Assembly (NCBI GenBank): GCA_021234155.1
Contig: JAJEKV010000008.1
Location: forward strand, 9,636,445-9,700,444
From: Isoetes taiwanensis
Taxonomy: Eukaryota > Streptophyta > Lycopodiopsida > Isoetales > Isoetaceae
Length of the DNA: 64,000 bases
Direction: 5' to 3'
In this document: positions 34,687 through 46,563 of the stretch, piece by piece
How the letters are laid out: the number at the start of each line of letters is the position of its first letter
Position numbering within the stretch: position 1 is the first letter of the stretch
Notes under the pieces: model-generated
What the model saw: the letters and a program-made list of their open reading frames with translations, nothing else
Told to the model about the DNA's origin: nothing
The model's database searches: none
Program-made: the position numbers and the translations under genes

Positions 34687-37232
34687 CTTTTATTGATGGC
34701 TCTATTTATGCCATGTCAGAACCTGTCATTAGGGCTAAGTGGGACTCGTACAACAGTGAGGGATTTGCAACAAGAGAATGTTACCTAGAGCTTTTGGCTC
34801 TTTTTTTAGAGGAAAATGTTGTTGCATTGCTGGATGGAACCTTGGTCTTGAGCTCAGTCTGATGGACATGCACTATGTGAAAACATGATTGGAGGCTTTG
34901 AGTCCCTGCGTGATGCTGCCCCACTTGATAATCTAAGGGCTTATATTGCGGGCCTAGGGTAATCACAAAGCGTTTTCCGTCATGTATTACATTTGCAACT
35001 GAATTCACTCTAGTTGTGGTTTCAAGGAACATCCAAACCTATTTTGAGCATTATATGCCTAACTGTGAGTATGCATACAATCAAGCTTTTTGGTGCATTT
35101 CCTTTTTAACTCTTAATAAGGCAATTCTGCAGCTTAATATACGAGCAATTCTGCATACATCCATGCAAATTATCCGCTTCTTGATGGATTACTTCCCATG
35201 GAAAAAATCACTTGGCAAGAAAGTGCTATCATTTTATATGATTTTTAGTTCTCAAAATTCTAGGCTAATTTTCTGTACCTTCCTTGATATGGATATCAAG
35301 TATTTATCTTGGCCTTCCCAACCGTGATGCCACTGATGATAAAGTGATTGTTGAAAGTGCAGAAGCTATATTGAAGTAAGAATGCTACTATTTTTTGTTA
35401 ACCTAATTTTGGAAGTAATTGACTTCAGATTGCATTACATATGGTGCACCCTGTACTACTACAGTCATCAGGTTTGTCGATCCTACGACCCAGATCATAT
35501 GTTGGAGCCTCTGGGCACCTCTCTTTCGCTTATAGTCATTTATGATTGCAGACGCCTATGATTTTGGAATATGAAATACGATTTCGCCTAAATTTTGAGG
35601 GAATATCGAACCTCTATACGACTTTGCCTAAGATTTTAGAATATGAAATATGGGAGTTCTAACCTCTATCAAAATAACTCAATGTCCTAATAAGACTACT
35701 TTAACCAATATATCCAGTGAGCTAATGTGATTATTTTTTACCTTAAATCTATGTTTTTTGGGTTGCCCCTAGGGGGGCAAACCCTCGTTTATGTGGGTAT
35801 GTGGGCATATTCAAGTATATGCTGGCATATACCTAGCATATCTTGATGATCGCTAAAAAAGCCGGCACGCTGCATCAGAATGGTCGGTCATCTCCTCAGT
35901 CTTGATTCGGTTCCGAAATGCCAAGCTTGGTGTCAATGCTCGAGTGCTTTGGGTATGGCTTAGGTTCTAGTGCTTCAGGTATGGCATGATGCGCACAGAG
36001 GGAAGGTCATAGCTTCTGTGTCTTTCTGTGTTTTTCAGATGGGTTTCCTTCTTCTTCCATTTGATAGTGCTTGGAAGAGAGCTCGAAATGCAAGCTGCAA
36101 AGTTGCCTCGTGGATTTTCCTTTTCGTGGGTTCTTTTGCAACTCTAATTTCGCAATTTGAGAGTGAACCTTTGAGTTGTACCGCCCCAGAGCAAATCGAG
36201 TTCTTCCATACTCCAGCTTTCGCCTCCATAACTAGCAACCATACGTTCTAAGCCAAGTCCTAACCGGCAGCCATGTTGTGGGCATGCTGTGGTTTAGGAT
36301 ATGCAGATGCCCCAAGGTTATCCCTTACGAGGCGCGAGCCATCGAGCTTCTCCGAACAGGCGAAAAGGAATCCCCTCAGAGAAGAAAAAAGAAAGAGGTC
36401 ATACATGAAAATAAAATGCAGTAGAAAGTAACCTACCAGGGTCTTTGCAAAAAATGACTCTTCTTGCCTTATTTTTTGCCTTCGTTGCCTTTTTCCTTTT
36501 GTTGTTTTTGACACTTGCTGAAGATTGGTGCGGTTCCATGCATGCGGGTTATATGTCCGCCCAACAATCTATATGACAAAATTGCATTTTGTAGCGGACC
36601 TTTCTTTGCATTTTGCCTTGATGGCTTAACTGGGTTTCAGAGACTATCGATTGCTGCGCACAAATTAGCAAAAAAAGCAGGGAATCCAATCCACTTGTCG
36701 CACGATCCTTTCTGCGATGAAGAGGTAGTTTGAATTGAATTGGAACATCAGATGGACAAGTGGTGCTGAGCTTTGCATATATTTTGTCATGACCATATTG
36801 TAAGCTAAACTGTCTCTTATGGACATGATTCTCTGTTTTTGTCTGTCCAGATTATGGGGATATTTGGGAGCACAGGAGCCGCAGTATAAACGCATCAATT
36901 TTAACATCCGTGTTTACCAACTACGCTTAGAGGACATTCTTGCATTAGGACTTTGTATTCTTTGAAGGGTAAGTAATGTTTCTCCATGAATTGTATGCTT
37001 GTCTGGAAAACAGTATCACGGTTAATACTACATGTGATGCATGCTCTGCTATGGAATAGTGCAAAAGATTGTACCCAAGAGTTGGGAATACATTGCAATC
37101 TCGTTGTATTTCATTGATTATTATTCCAACCTGTCTTTTGCATTGATAGTCTACATTGGGTGCTGATTGTGGTCTCACAGGCTACGAGCATGTGACCAAA
37201 TTATTGCATCTTTAGAAAATCCAGAAGGATAG
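34687..37232 (+). pseudogene. 3' part of the second host gene, unidentified (copy 2)
   Basis: Carries the same exon blocks as 15192-21418 without the inserted element: from 34687 (FIDGSIYAMSEPVIRAKW), about 35301-35375 (IYLGLPNRDATDDKVIVESA), about 36039-36251 (FVGSFATLISQFESEPLS), about 36636-36725, about 36852-36967, and 37181-37232 (LRACDQIIASLENPEG, then stop). Several exons are garbled where copy 1 is clean, for example tttcagagactatcgattgctg against tctgtagactatcgattgcctg, and the reverse is also true. Neither copy contains the 5' half of the gene. Confidence 0.6.
35437..35757 (+). repeat. Single copy of the 430-bp repeat family (copy 2)
   Basis: Counterpart of 15940-16262 and a member of the family arrayed at 23.6-25.2 kb. 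Confidence 0.8.
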
Positions 37233-39120
37233 TAGTCCTATCTCAATTAGATTCAGCAAGTAGTTTTCAAGTTGTGGAAAGGGACGAGGAACTTCATTTT
37301 TTTTTGGTTTAAATTGGGCAGACTCCCAAGCTGTGATCTCACAATAAAATGGACCAAAAGGTTGTTTTTCTATCTTTGTGAAGTGGTTCATGCTTGGACA
37401 ACAATGCATCCCAGTTTTGTTGTACCTGATGATGCGACTTGACTCCCTCTTCCTCCTTCCTCCCAAGGTCTTCGAAAACACTTGACATCTTGAGAGACAT
37501 TGAAAAGCAAAAGCCTAAAGTGATTTGAACCAGTTGAAAATTGGTTCTTCACAATCTGTAAGATGGGTAACAGTGCTTCAACTATGAGACACTTCCTAAA
37601 ACCTTATCTCTAAGCACATTCTTTTTCATAATCACTGAGAATCATTTCTAACAATCATTCCTACATGGACATCGGATCAGCAATGTCATGCTCTACATCT
37701 TTTTTTACTGTCAGCATAATCATAGATTAAACACACTATCCATTCGAGGTGTCTATGTATGTTCTAAAAGTTCATGACTATGTGCCACATTAGCTCCCTC
37801 TGCTCTTCATATTCTGAACAGGCATGCAGACTGGTTTGTGGTCTCCATGGAAGAAGAAACAGCTGAAATAGATGGCGGGAACAAGCAGACACTTGAAACC
37901 CCCAGCCATGGCCGTACATCATGTGTAGTTACAGATACACATGGTCCAGATATAGAGAACGGATCCAGATACAAAGAACGCCCACATGAAAGCATCAGTT
38001 TTTAAGTGCATCTGGGGCCATTGTCACTGCTCTGGCAGGCAAAGAGAATTTGGAAAGAATAGACGAAGATAAAGTTTCACTTTCCATTGTGCCTTTTGAA
38101 CCTAGTAGTAGTAGTGCCATATTTCAAGTGTAGTTTTGCTAACGTGCTACTAGGACTTTTGCACAGCATTAATAACATCACTATGAGGGCTCTCGCTATA
38201 CCATCATGCCTTGTGTATAACGCTATGGTCTTGAGAGGACCAGACACTGCATCTGTTGTGCCATTTTTAATGTCTTCGTCCTATTATGAATGCTTAGAAA
38301 TTTTAATGTCCACTAACACTCAAGGGCATGAACCTCAATAGAAAGCAAGATCATCCAAGTACTCAAGGGCATGAACCTCAATAGAGAAGGGGCCATATAG
38401 ACGTAAACAATGGAATAAAGCAAGGGCATAGACAATAAAGAAAAAAATTATAGAAATACATTGCGATTCTTTTAGTGTAGAAGTCTCTCTAGGGCAAAGT
38501 GGATACGTGAAAGGTTAAGGTTTAGCATCTTTTTTAGGAAATTATTCTTAAAAAATAGGCCAATATCAATACTGAAGTCATGAAAAGGGCTATATCATGT
38601 TCTATGAGTTGGAATTGCATAGAACCAAGACCTAGTGTTCTAATATTGATTTGTTGCCAAAAGAACTTATGTTGCAATGTTGGAATATTTTAATGGTTGG
38701 GGCATTGATTTCAAAGAAATCCATTTAAAAAGGTGACTTTTTATTTATTTATCTAAACATGTATAAAGATTATAGACTCTCTCGTAGCATCTGCACAATA
38801 AGGATGTGATTTATAGAGACATGAAACCATCTATATTTTGGTCAAAACTGCACATCAGAGTTTTATTATTGAGCTTGTTGATTTTAAGGTATCTAGAGCT
38901 TACTTTTACACGAGTTTTAATATTGAAATGTTGGGAGAACCTCTCACTATTCAAATAAAGTTATAATACTGAGATGAGATGCACAATGATATAACTTAAC
39001 CAAAAAAGAGCAAGTAGAACATCATTGAGAAGAGCCAAATGCAGGCCACTGAAAAGTGCACTGTCAATTAGAAAGCAATGCTAGAAAAATTAGCCAGTGA
39101 TCCTAGAGATCTAGAGATCT
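37233..39120. other. Downstream flank of the second host gene, copy 2
   Basis: Nearly identical to 21419-23319. No gene, RNA or further domain was recognised. Confidence 0.4.
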
Positions 39121-41440
39121 CTCTGGCAAGTAAAGCATCATGGCTCTCCTCCCTGCTGGCTATGTTTTCGGGATGATGGATCCTTATATCTGCGTAGCTT
39201 GACCCTTGAGTTGAAGAAGTACCTGCCTTAGATGTACTCTTGTCGTTGAATAGCCTGGCTATTATCTTGAACTCTCTTTTTGTCGAAGGTGCTTCAGTTG
39301 CTATCCTTGTCGTTAAGGTGTCGAATGCTTCTACCTTGGGCGTTTGATGTCCCACATGTCGGAGATACGATCGGCTTCTTCTCTTCTAATTACTGGTAGG
39401 AGTACCTGACGAAGCCATCACCTAGTTGTTGAAGGCATATCTCCTCGTCGCGGTGCGTGTCATAGCGCATCACCCTATATTACCACAAGGTGGAATTATG
39501 GTCGTCGAGATGTTGCCTTCTTAGTTGGTTCGTTGATGTCGGGCCGTTCCTCCTTCTATTGTTGAGGCCACTCGTGTCATAAGTTCGTCAAGTGTTGCCG
39601 CTGCCACAAGAGGTAGTGTTGCGCCCTGACGATGTCTTGGTGCAGCGCTGATGATCTTGACATGACCAGTGTTGTCTCTTATTCTGACATTGGGTGGACA
39701 AGCGATCTTCTACTTGAGGGCACTTCCCGAAGTGTTTGAAGTCGAAGGCTTGCTTGGCCTCTGGTCGTTTCTCCCTCGTACTTGCTCTTCCATTTTGATC
39801 TTGGGCTATAGTTGTGCTTCCTTGCTTCCTCATTTGGTAGTCGAAGTGAAGGAGCTTCCTGATCTAAGCGCTAAATTCGTAAAACATGATTCTAAACTCA
39901 TGTTTCTCCACTATATATGTGAACACCCGAGATATACAATAGACATATACGCATTTACATTGGGATTCTAATTCATCCACTTTTCCAAAACAACTACGAA
40001 AATCTACTTAAATGTTTATACTCCTTTAGGGTTTTCCCCCCTCCTATCGCGTTTGATTCTTCGGCTTTGCTGCATCTTCTTCGTTCTGGTTGACTCCGGG
40101 ATTCCTTGAGATGCTGTCACTATTGTTGAGCTTCATGTCTGATCCGAGCTCGTCACGCCAAGTTGCGAAGAGTGTTCGTCGATGTGATCCCTTGAAAGAG
40201 ATGCTCCTCCTTGAAAGGAATGCGGTGACCGCTCAACGTCCTTACATGCGATGTGTCATTGCAAGATTGCCGATGTGCGGTGCCATTGATCGCTTGAGTA
40301 GGGTAACCTGGCTGTTGCAGTCGGGCATTCTTGAATGTCTTCAAAGCTCTGAGATCGTGGTCGGTAGGCAGGCATTGTCATTCCTCCGCAGGTTGAATTT
40401 CTAAGTGCGACTCCTGTTGCTTGTGCTTTGGTTCATTCCGAGGTGGCTCTCCTGTGCCTGGAAGTGTGGTCATCTCCATTGCCCCTACCATGGCTCCTTC
40501 TGGTCGCCTTTGCATGATTTGTACCTGCTGGCTAGGTCGTCTCCTCCGTCCCTTGGGTCCTACCCATTCGAGTCTCGCACTCCTTGGCTGACGTAGTAAA
40601 GTCGTCCTTCCTTTGGTTTGGTGTTTCTGGGTCCGAAATTCTTGTTCGAGCGAAATATTCTCTTCCTTGATCTTGCCCGTAATGCTGATATAGGCCTTCA
40701 AGTCGGAGATGTTCCCTGATATGCGTCTCCTCCCCCTCATGGTCTCCTACTTTTTGGAATCGATGAAAGTTCTCCTGCTGGTGCAAGGGAGCTGGAAGCT
40801 CGTCCTGGTCAGCCTTAGGTGCTTTGTGGTTGCCTAGCTTGGTTGCTCCTTTTGCTGACGTTGCATGACATTCGCTTGAGCTGCTGGGCTGCAAGGTCGT
40901 GGTTGTCTTCCCTCCGGTTTCTATACGCTCCTGTGTCGCCATGACTTCTCTCCTCGACGGAAGATTATGCCCTCTGGCCTTAGCTCGTGATGCTAATGTG
41001 GCATCAATGTCTAACGTCTTCCTGCACCTATATTTTGCTGCCTTGCGTTCTTCCATTTGAAACTCATGTGCGTCGAGTTGGTGAAGGCGTCGAGATCCTC
41101 TTTCTGATGTGACCTCGTGGACATGGTAGTCGGGTAGTTGACATCTAGAAAATTCTTGATGTCGTTGGTTACCAAATATTCTTTCCATTTGATGAAGATT
41201 GATGATAGGCCGGTGGTGTCCTGTTCTACTCGTTTGTCGGTTGAGGTGTTTGTCATTGTGCTTCCCTCTCTTGGGTCTGCCTTTTCGGTCTCCTCTCCTT
41301 ATCTGTCTGTACATCAGCTAGGACCTCGATGTCTTCAAGAAGTTGCGCCTCTAGCTCTTCTGCGGCTCTGGCCCTGTACTTCGAAAGCAACGCTCGCATA
41401 TCCTAGAGTCTAAGGGTCTACTTGAAGGGCTCTCCTACAA
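39068..41440 (-). mobile_element. Polar, long-frame minus-strand region, probable decayed gag
   Basis: On minus, several overlapping frames stay open with protein-like text: WKEYLVTNDIKNFLDVNYPT and DLDAFTNSTHMSFKWK (41030-41215), QGREYFARTRISDPETPNQR in the 260-residue frame at 40532-41314, KQAFDFKHFGKCPQVEDR (39700-39755), ATLDELMTRVASTIEGGTA (about 39535-39595) and AFDTLTTRIATEAPSTKREF (39265-39325). Content is rich in Lys, Arg, Gln, Thr and His, as in retrotransposon Gag. It directly precedes, in element orientation, the gag-like piece at 41441-41721. No protease, reverse transcriptase or integrase motif was found, and 39890-40080 has little coding signal. A decayed host gene remains possible. 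Confidence 0.35.
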
Positions 41441-41721
41441 CATTTTGGGCTCTATAAGCAAGCAAGATGGCTCGAGCAGCATTACTGGAGACATATCTAT
41501 AATCTCCAAGTCTATGGACATCAGGACGTGTGGTATGGCATGACATGAGGGTTGTTTTGCAAAACCTCCATGATGTTTGAGGCATACTCTAAGGTCCTAG
41601 CAAAGTTGATTTGGGGGAGTCCAATCTCTACACATGGAGTGACTTGGGCAGCTCTAGACTCTAGCTCCTTTCTAGGTATCCTGGCAATAGGGAGTGTCAA
41701 TGTGGCGGCTATATAAGTCAA
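41441..41721 (-). CDS. Gag-like N-terminal fragment at the edge of the LTR array
   Basis: Minus frame 41521-41721 reads RKELESRAAQVTPCVEIGLP, then LEYASNIMEVLQNNPHVMPY. A second frame continues it toward 41441 (RLGDYRYVSSNAARAILLAY). The first 20 or so residues overlap the start of the tandem array, where every other unit diverges after the ELESR-like text. The parent LTR element's coding region therefore continues here but was deleted in the repeated units. No named Gag family can be assigned by eye. Confidence 0.4.
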
Positions 41722-44115
41722 ACTCTATTAGAAGGACACAGAATTAGGTCAAGGTTTATGCTTTTGGCATGAGCAGAGGTGATGTACCAACAGTTGGACT
41801 TGGGTTGCTATGCTGAGATCTAGATGACTATAACAAAGGGGTGTTCTTGGGCACTTCTATCTAGGAGTAAGGCATCAGCTTTGAGCCGAGAGCAATACTT
41901 GTGAGGTACTAATGTGGGTATGCTTCTATTTACAAACAAACCACAGTTTGGAAAAACAATTCAAGGGTTTGAGCAATTTTGGTCATTTTGAGCTGGAGTT
42001 TGACATTTCTAGCCTAATTTGACTCATAAATGGATTCTAGGCTGTCTAACAGTTTTATTGCAACAAATTTCAGGCGATTTGGACTCTGTAGCTCAAGTTA
42101 TGGAGGTTCAAAGTTTGGAGGTCTCACACATTGCGCCCAGACCAATAATGAACTTTTCATTTTCGGTCCTGGCGTGACGTGTGAGACATTGGCTCTAAAT
42201 GGGTTAAACTTGTCCAATTTGGATGATATAAGGGTCTAATTCTGTTGGACTCATTTTAGGCAGAATTGACCCCTTATTTGGTCGATTTGGAGCTGTTTTG
42301 GGCACTTTTGGCGCATGGTCTCACACGTTGCGCCCGCACCAATAATGAACTTTTCATTTTCGGTCCTGGCGCGACGTGTGAGACATCCTCTCGAATTGGC
42401 CTAGGATGTCCGTTTTGACTAAAACAAAAGCTAAAACTTACTAACTCAACTTAATTAAGTAACTTCATACACTTATAATTTACTCTAAAACACTTTGTAT
42501 TAAACAAAATTTTATCATTTACGAAATTAATAAGGCTCTCCTTTGATATGACTGGCTAAGTGCATATCTTTCTTCATTAGAGTTACTCCCTTGGCGTGTC
42601 TTTGTGCGTGTGCCGTTGAGTCTTCAAAATGTTGGACCAGCTTCGCTCTCACTGCTTCTTGAACCTTGGTCTCCTGCTCTCGTTTCGCCCTCTCCTCTTC
42701 TTGTATCTCTCGCTCTATCTCCTTTCAGACACTTCTTGGGTCTAATATACAAATCTAACTAATCCTTACCTTAAAACTCGATCTAGCATGTTACCTTTTT
42801 TTGAAATTCATCAAGTATTAATGTGTTTATGGCCTAATGTCTTAGAAAGATTTGGCTCAACTGTTTTTAGTCTTTTTATGTTCCAATTCGCTTAACTGTT
42901 ACTAGCTTAGCATATACTACAAAAATACGAAAAAAAAAAAAATTTTCCCACTTTTCGAGGTTTGAGGATCCTATCAAGTTAGTACTACTGGGAGCATGGC
43001 CAGTGCTTTGCTCTTGGTCTCCAAGAACATTGCTTTGATACCACTGTGACGTCCCCTACTCATATAAGGTGCATTCACCGTATACAAACAGGAGTTCATC
43101 CCCCATACCAGCTCCATGCTAATATAGGGCCCTCCACGTATCACTGCAACCTTGAGGAGTTCCAGTGGGAAGAATGAAGGGGTCATTTACCCTGTCTCCC
43201 TCAGGGCCTACCTAGCTGCGGAAGCGTAAACATACATGTCGATGAGTACATACATCAACATCATATGACCATCACGAAGGATGGTTCACCACATATCTGC
43301 ATAGACAAAGATCAAAGACATCACATAGGGAATCCTACCCAAAGCTCGGACAATCGGATGGACCGACAAGCTTGGGTCTCCAGAGGTCATTGCGCATGTA
43401 ATTCATGGCAATGGATTTGGCTGGCATAAGAACATGGCTTAGGGTAGTCCACTCCATCCGCCCTCCCCGTGCACACTTTGCAAAGTAGGTTGAAAAGTGT
43501 TGGGACCTGATCAGAGCCTCACGGATACATAGCCAAAGGGGCTATTCCCGGGGTTGCATCTCCCCATTCGATGGGGCGCGATAGGGATCTCTCCCTCCGA
43601 GATCTACATGCCGACTTAAGGTGACTAGAGGGCCACCGTCCTTATTCGACTTGAACCCAATGGAGAGTGACGATCACTCCACGGCAAATTGTCGAGCCCA
43701 TGCCTTGCCCACACGCAGCTGGCAAGCCATCAGACCTAGTCCACAATGATCCCCTGGTGAGGCCTTACACACCGGAGGGATCGCTCAAGGGTCGAACACC
43801 TAACCTCCTTATAAGCCGGGCCGGCCCTTCACCCACAACCTGTGTGTGGTTCTTGTCTGCACGCAGCCGAATTTACAATGTGCTAAAGAGGCTAGCTAGG
43901 AGCATCAACTACCAGGCTTTAGGGTCTCTACCCCCCTTCCCAATACAATGAGTCCACAGAGATACATCATCATACATATCACAGAAGAACTAAAGAACAA
44001 GATCTAATCTATATCATAGAGTTAGGTTCTTTAGTTAGAGCTAGGAATCTAGAGATCTAGATGGTCTGCTATGGGCAATTTAATAGGCTAAACCCTCTTG
44101 ATTCGATGACCGGAA
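41641..44115 (-). repeat. LTR array unit 1
   Basis: Left-most unit, joined to the gag-like region. Hairpins at 42121-42187 and 42318-42384. Primer-binding-site complement at 43032-43043 (tttgatacca variant). LTR 43045-43914. Many CAG/CTG-centred differences from units 6-8. Confidence 0.85.
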
Positions 44116-46563
44116 GACTTGGGCATCTCTAGACTCTAGCTCCTTTCTAGGTATCCTGGCAATAGGGAGTGTCAATGTGGCGGCTATATAAGTCAAACTC
44201 TATTAGAAGGACACAGAATTAGGTCAAGGTTTATGCTTTTGGCATGAGCAGAGGTGATGTACCAACAGTTGGACTTGGGTTGCTATGCTGAGATCTAGAT
44301 GACTATAATGAAGGGGTGTTCTTGGGCACTTCTATCTAGGAGTAAGGCATCAGCTTTGAGCCGAGAGCAATACTTATGAGGTACTAATGTGGGTATGCTT
44401 CTATTTATAAACAAACCACAGTTTGGAAAAACAATTCAAGGGTTTGAGCAATTTTGGTCATTTTGAGCTGAGGTTTGACATTTCTAGCCTAATTTGACAT
44501 CATAAATGGATTCTAGGCTGTCTAACAGTTTTATTGCAACAAATTTCAGGCGATTTGGAGCTCTGTAGCTCAAGTTATGGAGGTTCAAAGTTTGGAGGTC
44601 TCACACATTGCGCCCAGACCAATAATGAACTTTTCATTTTCGGTCCTGGCGCGACGTGTGAGACATTGGCTCTAAATGGGTTAAACTTGTCCAATTTGGG
44701 TGATATAAGGGTCTAATTCTGCTGGACTCATCGAGTTAGGCAGAATTGACCCCTTATTTGGTCGATTTGGAGCTGTTTTGGGCACTTTTGGGGCATGGTC
44801 TCACACGTTGCGCCCACACCAATAATGAACTTTTCATTTTCGGTCCTGGCGCGACGTGTGAGACATCCTCTCGAATTGGCCTAGAATGTCCGTTTTGACT
44901 AAAACAAAAGCTAAAACTTACTAACTCAACTTAATTAAGTAACTTCATGCACTTATAATTTACTCTAAAACACTTTGTATTAAACAAAATTTTATCATTT
45001 ACGAAATTAATAAGGCTCTCCTTTGATATGACTGGCTAAGTGCATATCTTTCTTCATTAGAGTTACTCCCTTGGCGTGTACTGTGCAGGCTGTTGAGTCT
45101 TCAAAATGTTGGACCAGCTTCTGCTCTGCTGCTTCTTGAACCTTGGTCTCCTGCTCTCGTTCTGCCCTCTCCTCTTCTTGTATCTCTCGCTCTATCTCTT
45201 TCCAGACACTTCTTGGGTCTAATATACAAATCTAACTAATCCTTACCTTAAAACTCGATCTAGCATGTTACCTTTTTTTGAAATTCATCAAGTATTAAGG
45301 TGTTTATGGCCTAATGTCTTAGAAAGATTTGGCTCAACTGTTTTTAGTCTTTTTATGTTCCAATTAAACCCAATCAATACTAGCTTAGCATATACTACAA
45401 AAATGAGAAAAAAAAAAAAATTTCCCACTTTTCGAGGTTTGAGGATCCTATCAAGTTAGTACTACTGGGAGCATGGCCAGTGCTTTGCTCTTGGTCTCCA
45501 AGAACATTGCTCTGATACCACTGTGACGTCCCCTACTCATATACGGTGCACTCACCGTATACAAACAGGAGTTCATCCCCCATACCAGCTCCATGCTAAT
45601 ATAGGGCCCTCCACGTATCACTGCAACCTTGAGGAGTTCCAGTGGGAAGAATGAAGGGGTCATTTACCCTGTCTCCCTCAGGGCCTACCTAGCTGCGGAA
45701 GCGTAAACATACATGTCAGTAGTACATACATCAACATCATATGACCATCACGGCGATGGTTCACCACATATCTGCATAGACAAAGATCAAGACATCACAT
45801 AGGGAATCCTACCCAAAGCTCAGACACCGGGATGGACTGACAAGCTTGGGTCTCCAGAGGTCATTGCAGACAGAATTCATGGCAATGGATTTGGCTGGCA
45901 TAAGAACATGGCTTAGGGTAGTCCACTCCATCCGCCCCTCCTGTGCACACTTTGCAAAGTAGGTTGAAAAGTGTTGGGACCTGACTGTAGCCCGCCGGAT
46001 GCATAGCCAAATTGCATCTCCCCAGTTCCGATGGGGCAGGTAGGGATCTCTCCCTCCAGAGATCTACATGCTGACTCAAGGTGACTAGAGGGCCACTGCC
46101 CTTATTCGACTTGAACCCAATGGAGAGTGACGATCACTCCACGGGCAAATCGAGCCCATGCCTTGCCCACACGCAGCGGGCAAGCCATCGACCTAGTCCA
46201 CAATGATCCCCGGTAGGCCTTACACACCAGAGGGATCGCTCAAGAGTCGAACACCTAACCTCCTTATAAGCCAGTCTGGCCCTTCACCCACAACCAGGTG
46301 TGGTTCTTGTACACAGGCCAAATTTACAGTGTGCTAAAGAGGCTAGCTAGGAGCATCAACTACCAGGCTTTAGGGTCTCTACCCCCCTTCCCAATACAAT
46401 GAGTCCACAGAGATACATCATCATACATATCACAGAAGAACTAAAGAACAAGATCTAATCTATATCATAGAGTTAGGTTCTTTAGTTAGAGCTTGGTATC
46501 TAGAGATCTAGATGGTCGCTATGGGCAATTTAATAGGCTAAACCTACTGATTCGATGACCGAA
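44116..46563 (-). repeat. LTR array unit 2
   Basis: Hairpins at 44598-44664 and 44798-44864, exactly 200 bp apart. Primer-binding-site complement about 45519-45530. LTR 45532-46365. Confidence 0.85.
44598..44864. repeat. Representative pair of 67-nt hairpins (two per array unit)
   Basis: Each hairpin has arms gtctcacac(a/g)ttgcgcc and ggcgcgacgtgtgagac, continued inward by agacc against ggtcc and aatgaa against ttcatt. Nearly the whole 67 nt can fold, with a tiny central loop. In unit 2 the pair is at 44598-44664 and 44798-44864. The two members differ mainly in gcccagacc versus gcccacacc. Both arms are kept in nearly every unit, eighteen hairpins in all. Confidence 0.85.

Larger units (their letters stand above)
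32056..39120 (+). repeat. Segmental duplication, copy 2
   Basis: Collinear with 12570-23319 in the same orientation, offset about 19.49 kb at the left end. It lacks the 3.68-kb element and has a single ggtcatagc at 36005-36013. It keeps 19 bp missing from copy 1 near 32159. Both ends are abrupt: ORF1-like sequence on the left, and on the right a switch at gatctagagatct to the GT-rich region after 39120. Confidence 0.92.

Noticed and set aside
40532-41314. 260-residue open frame on minus, longest in the window
   Set aside because: Its text changes character along its length and a neighbouring frame looks more protein-like at 41011-41256. It is treated as part of a decayed Gag-like region, not as one intact gene.
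39068-41440. Endogenous plant pararetrovirus
   Set aside because: No movement protein, coat zinc finger, protease or reverse transcriptase motif could be seen. Gag-like composition next to an LTR array is a simpler reading.
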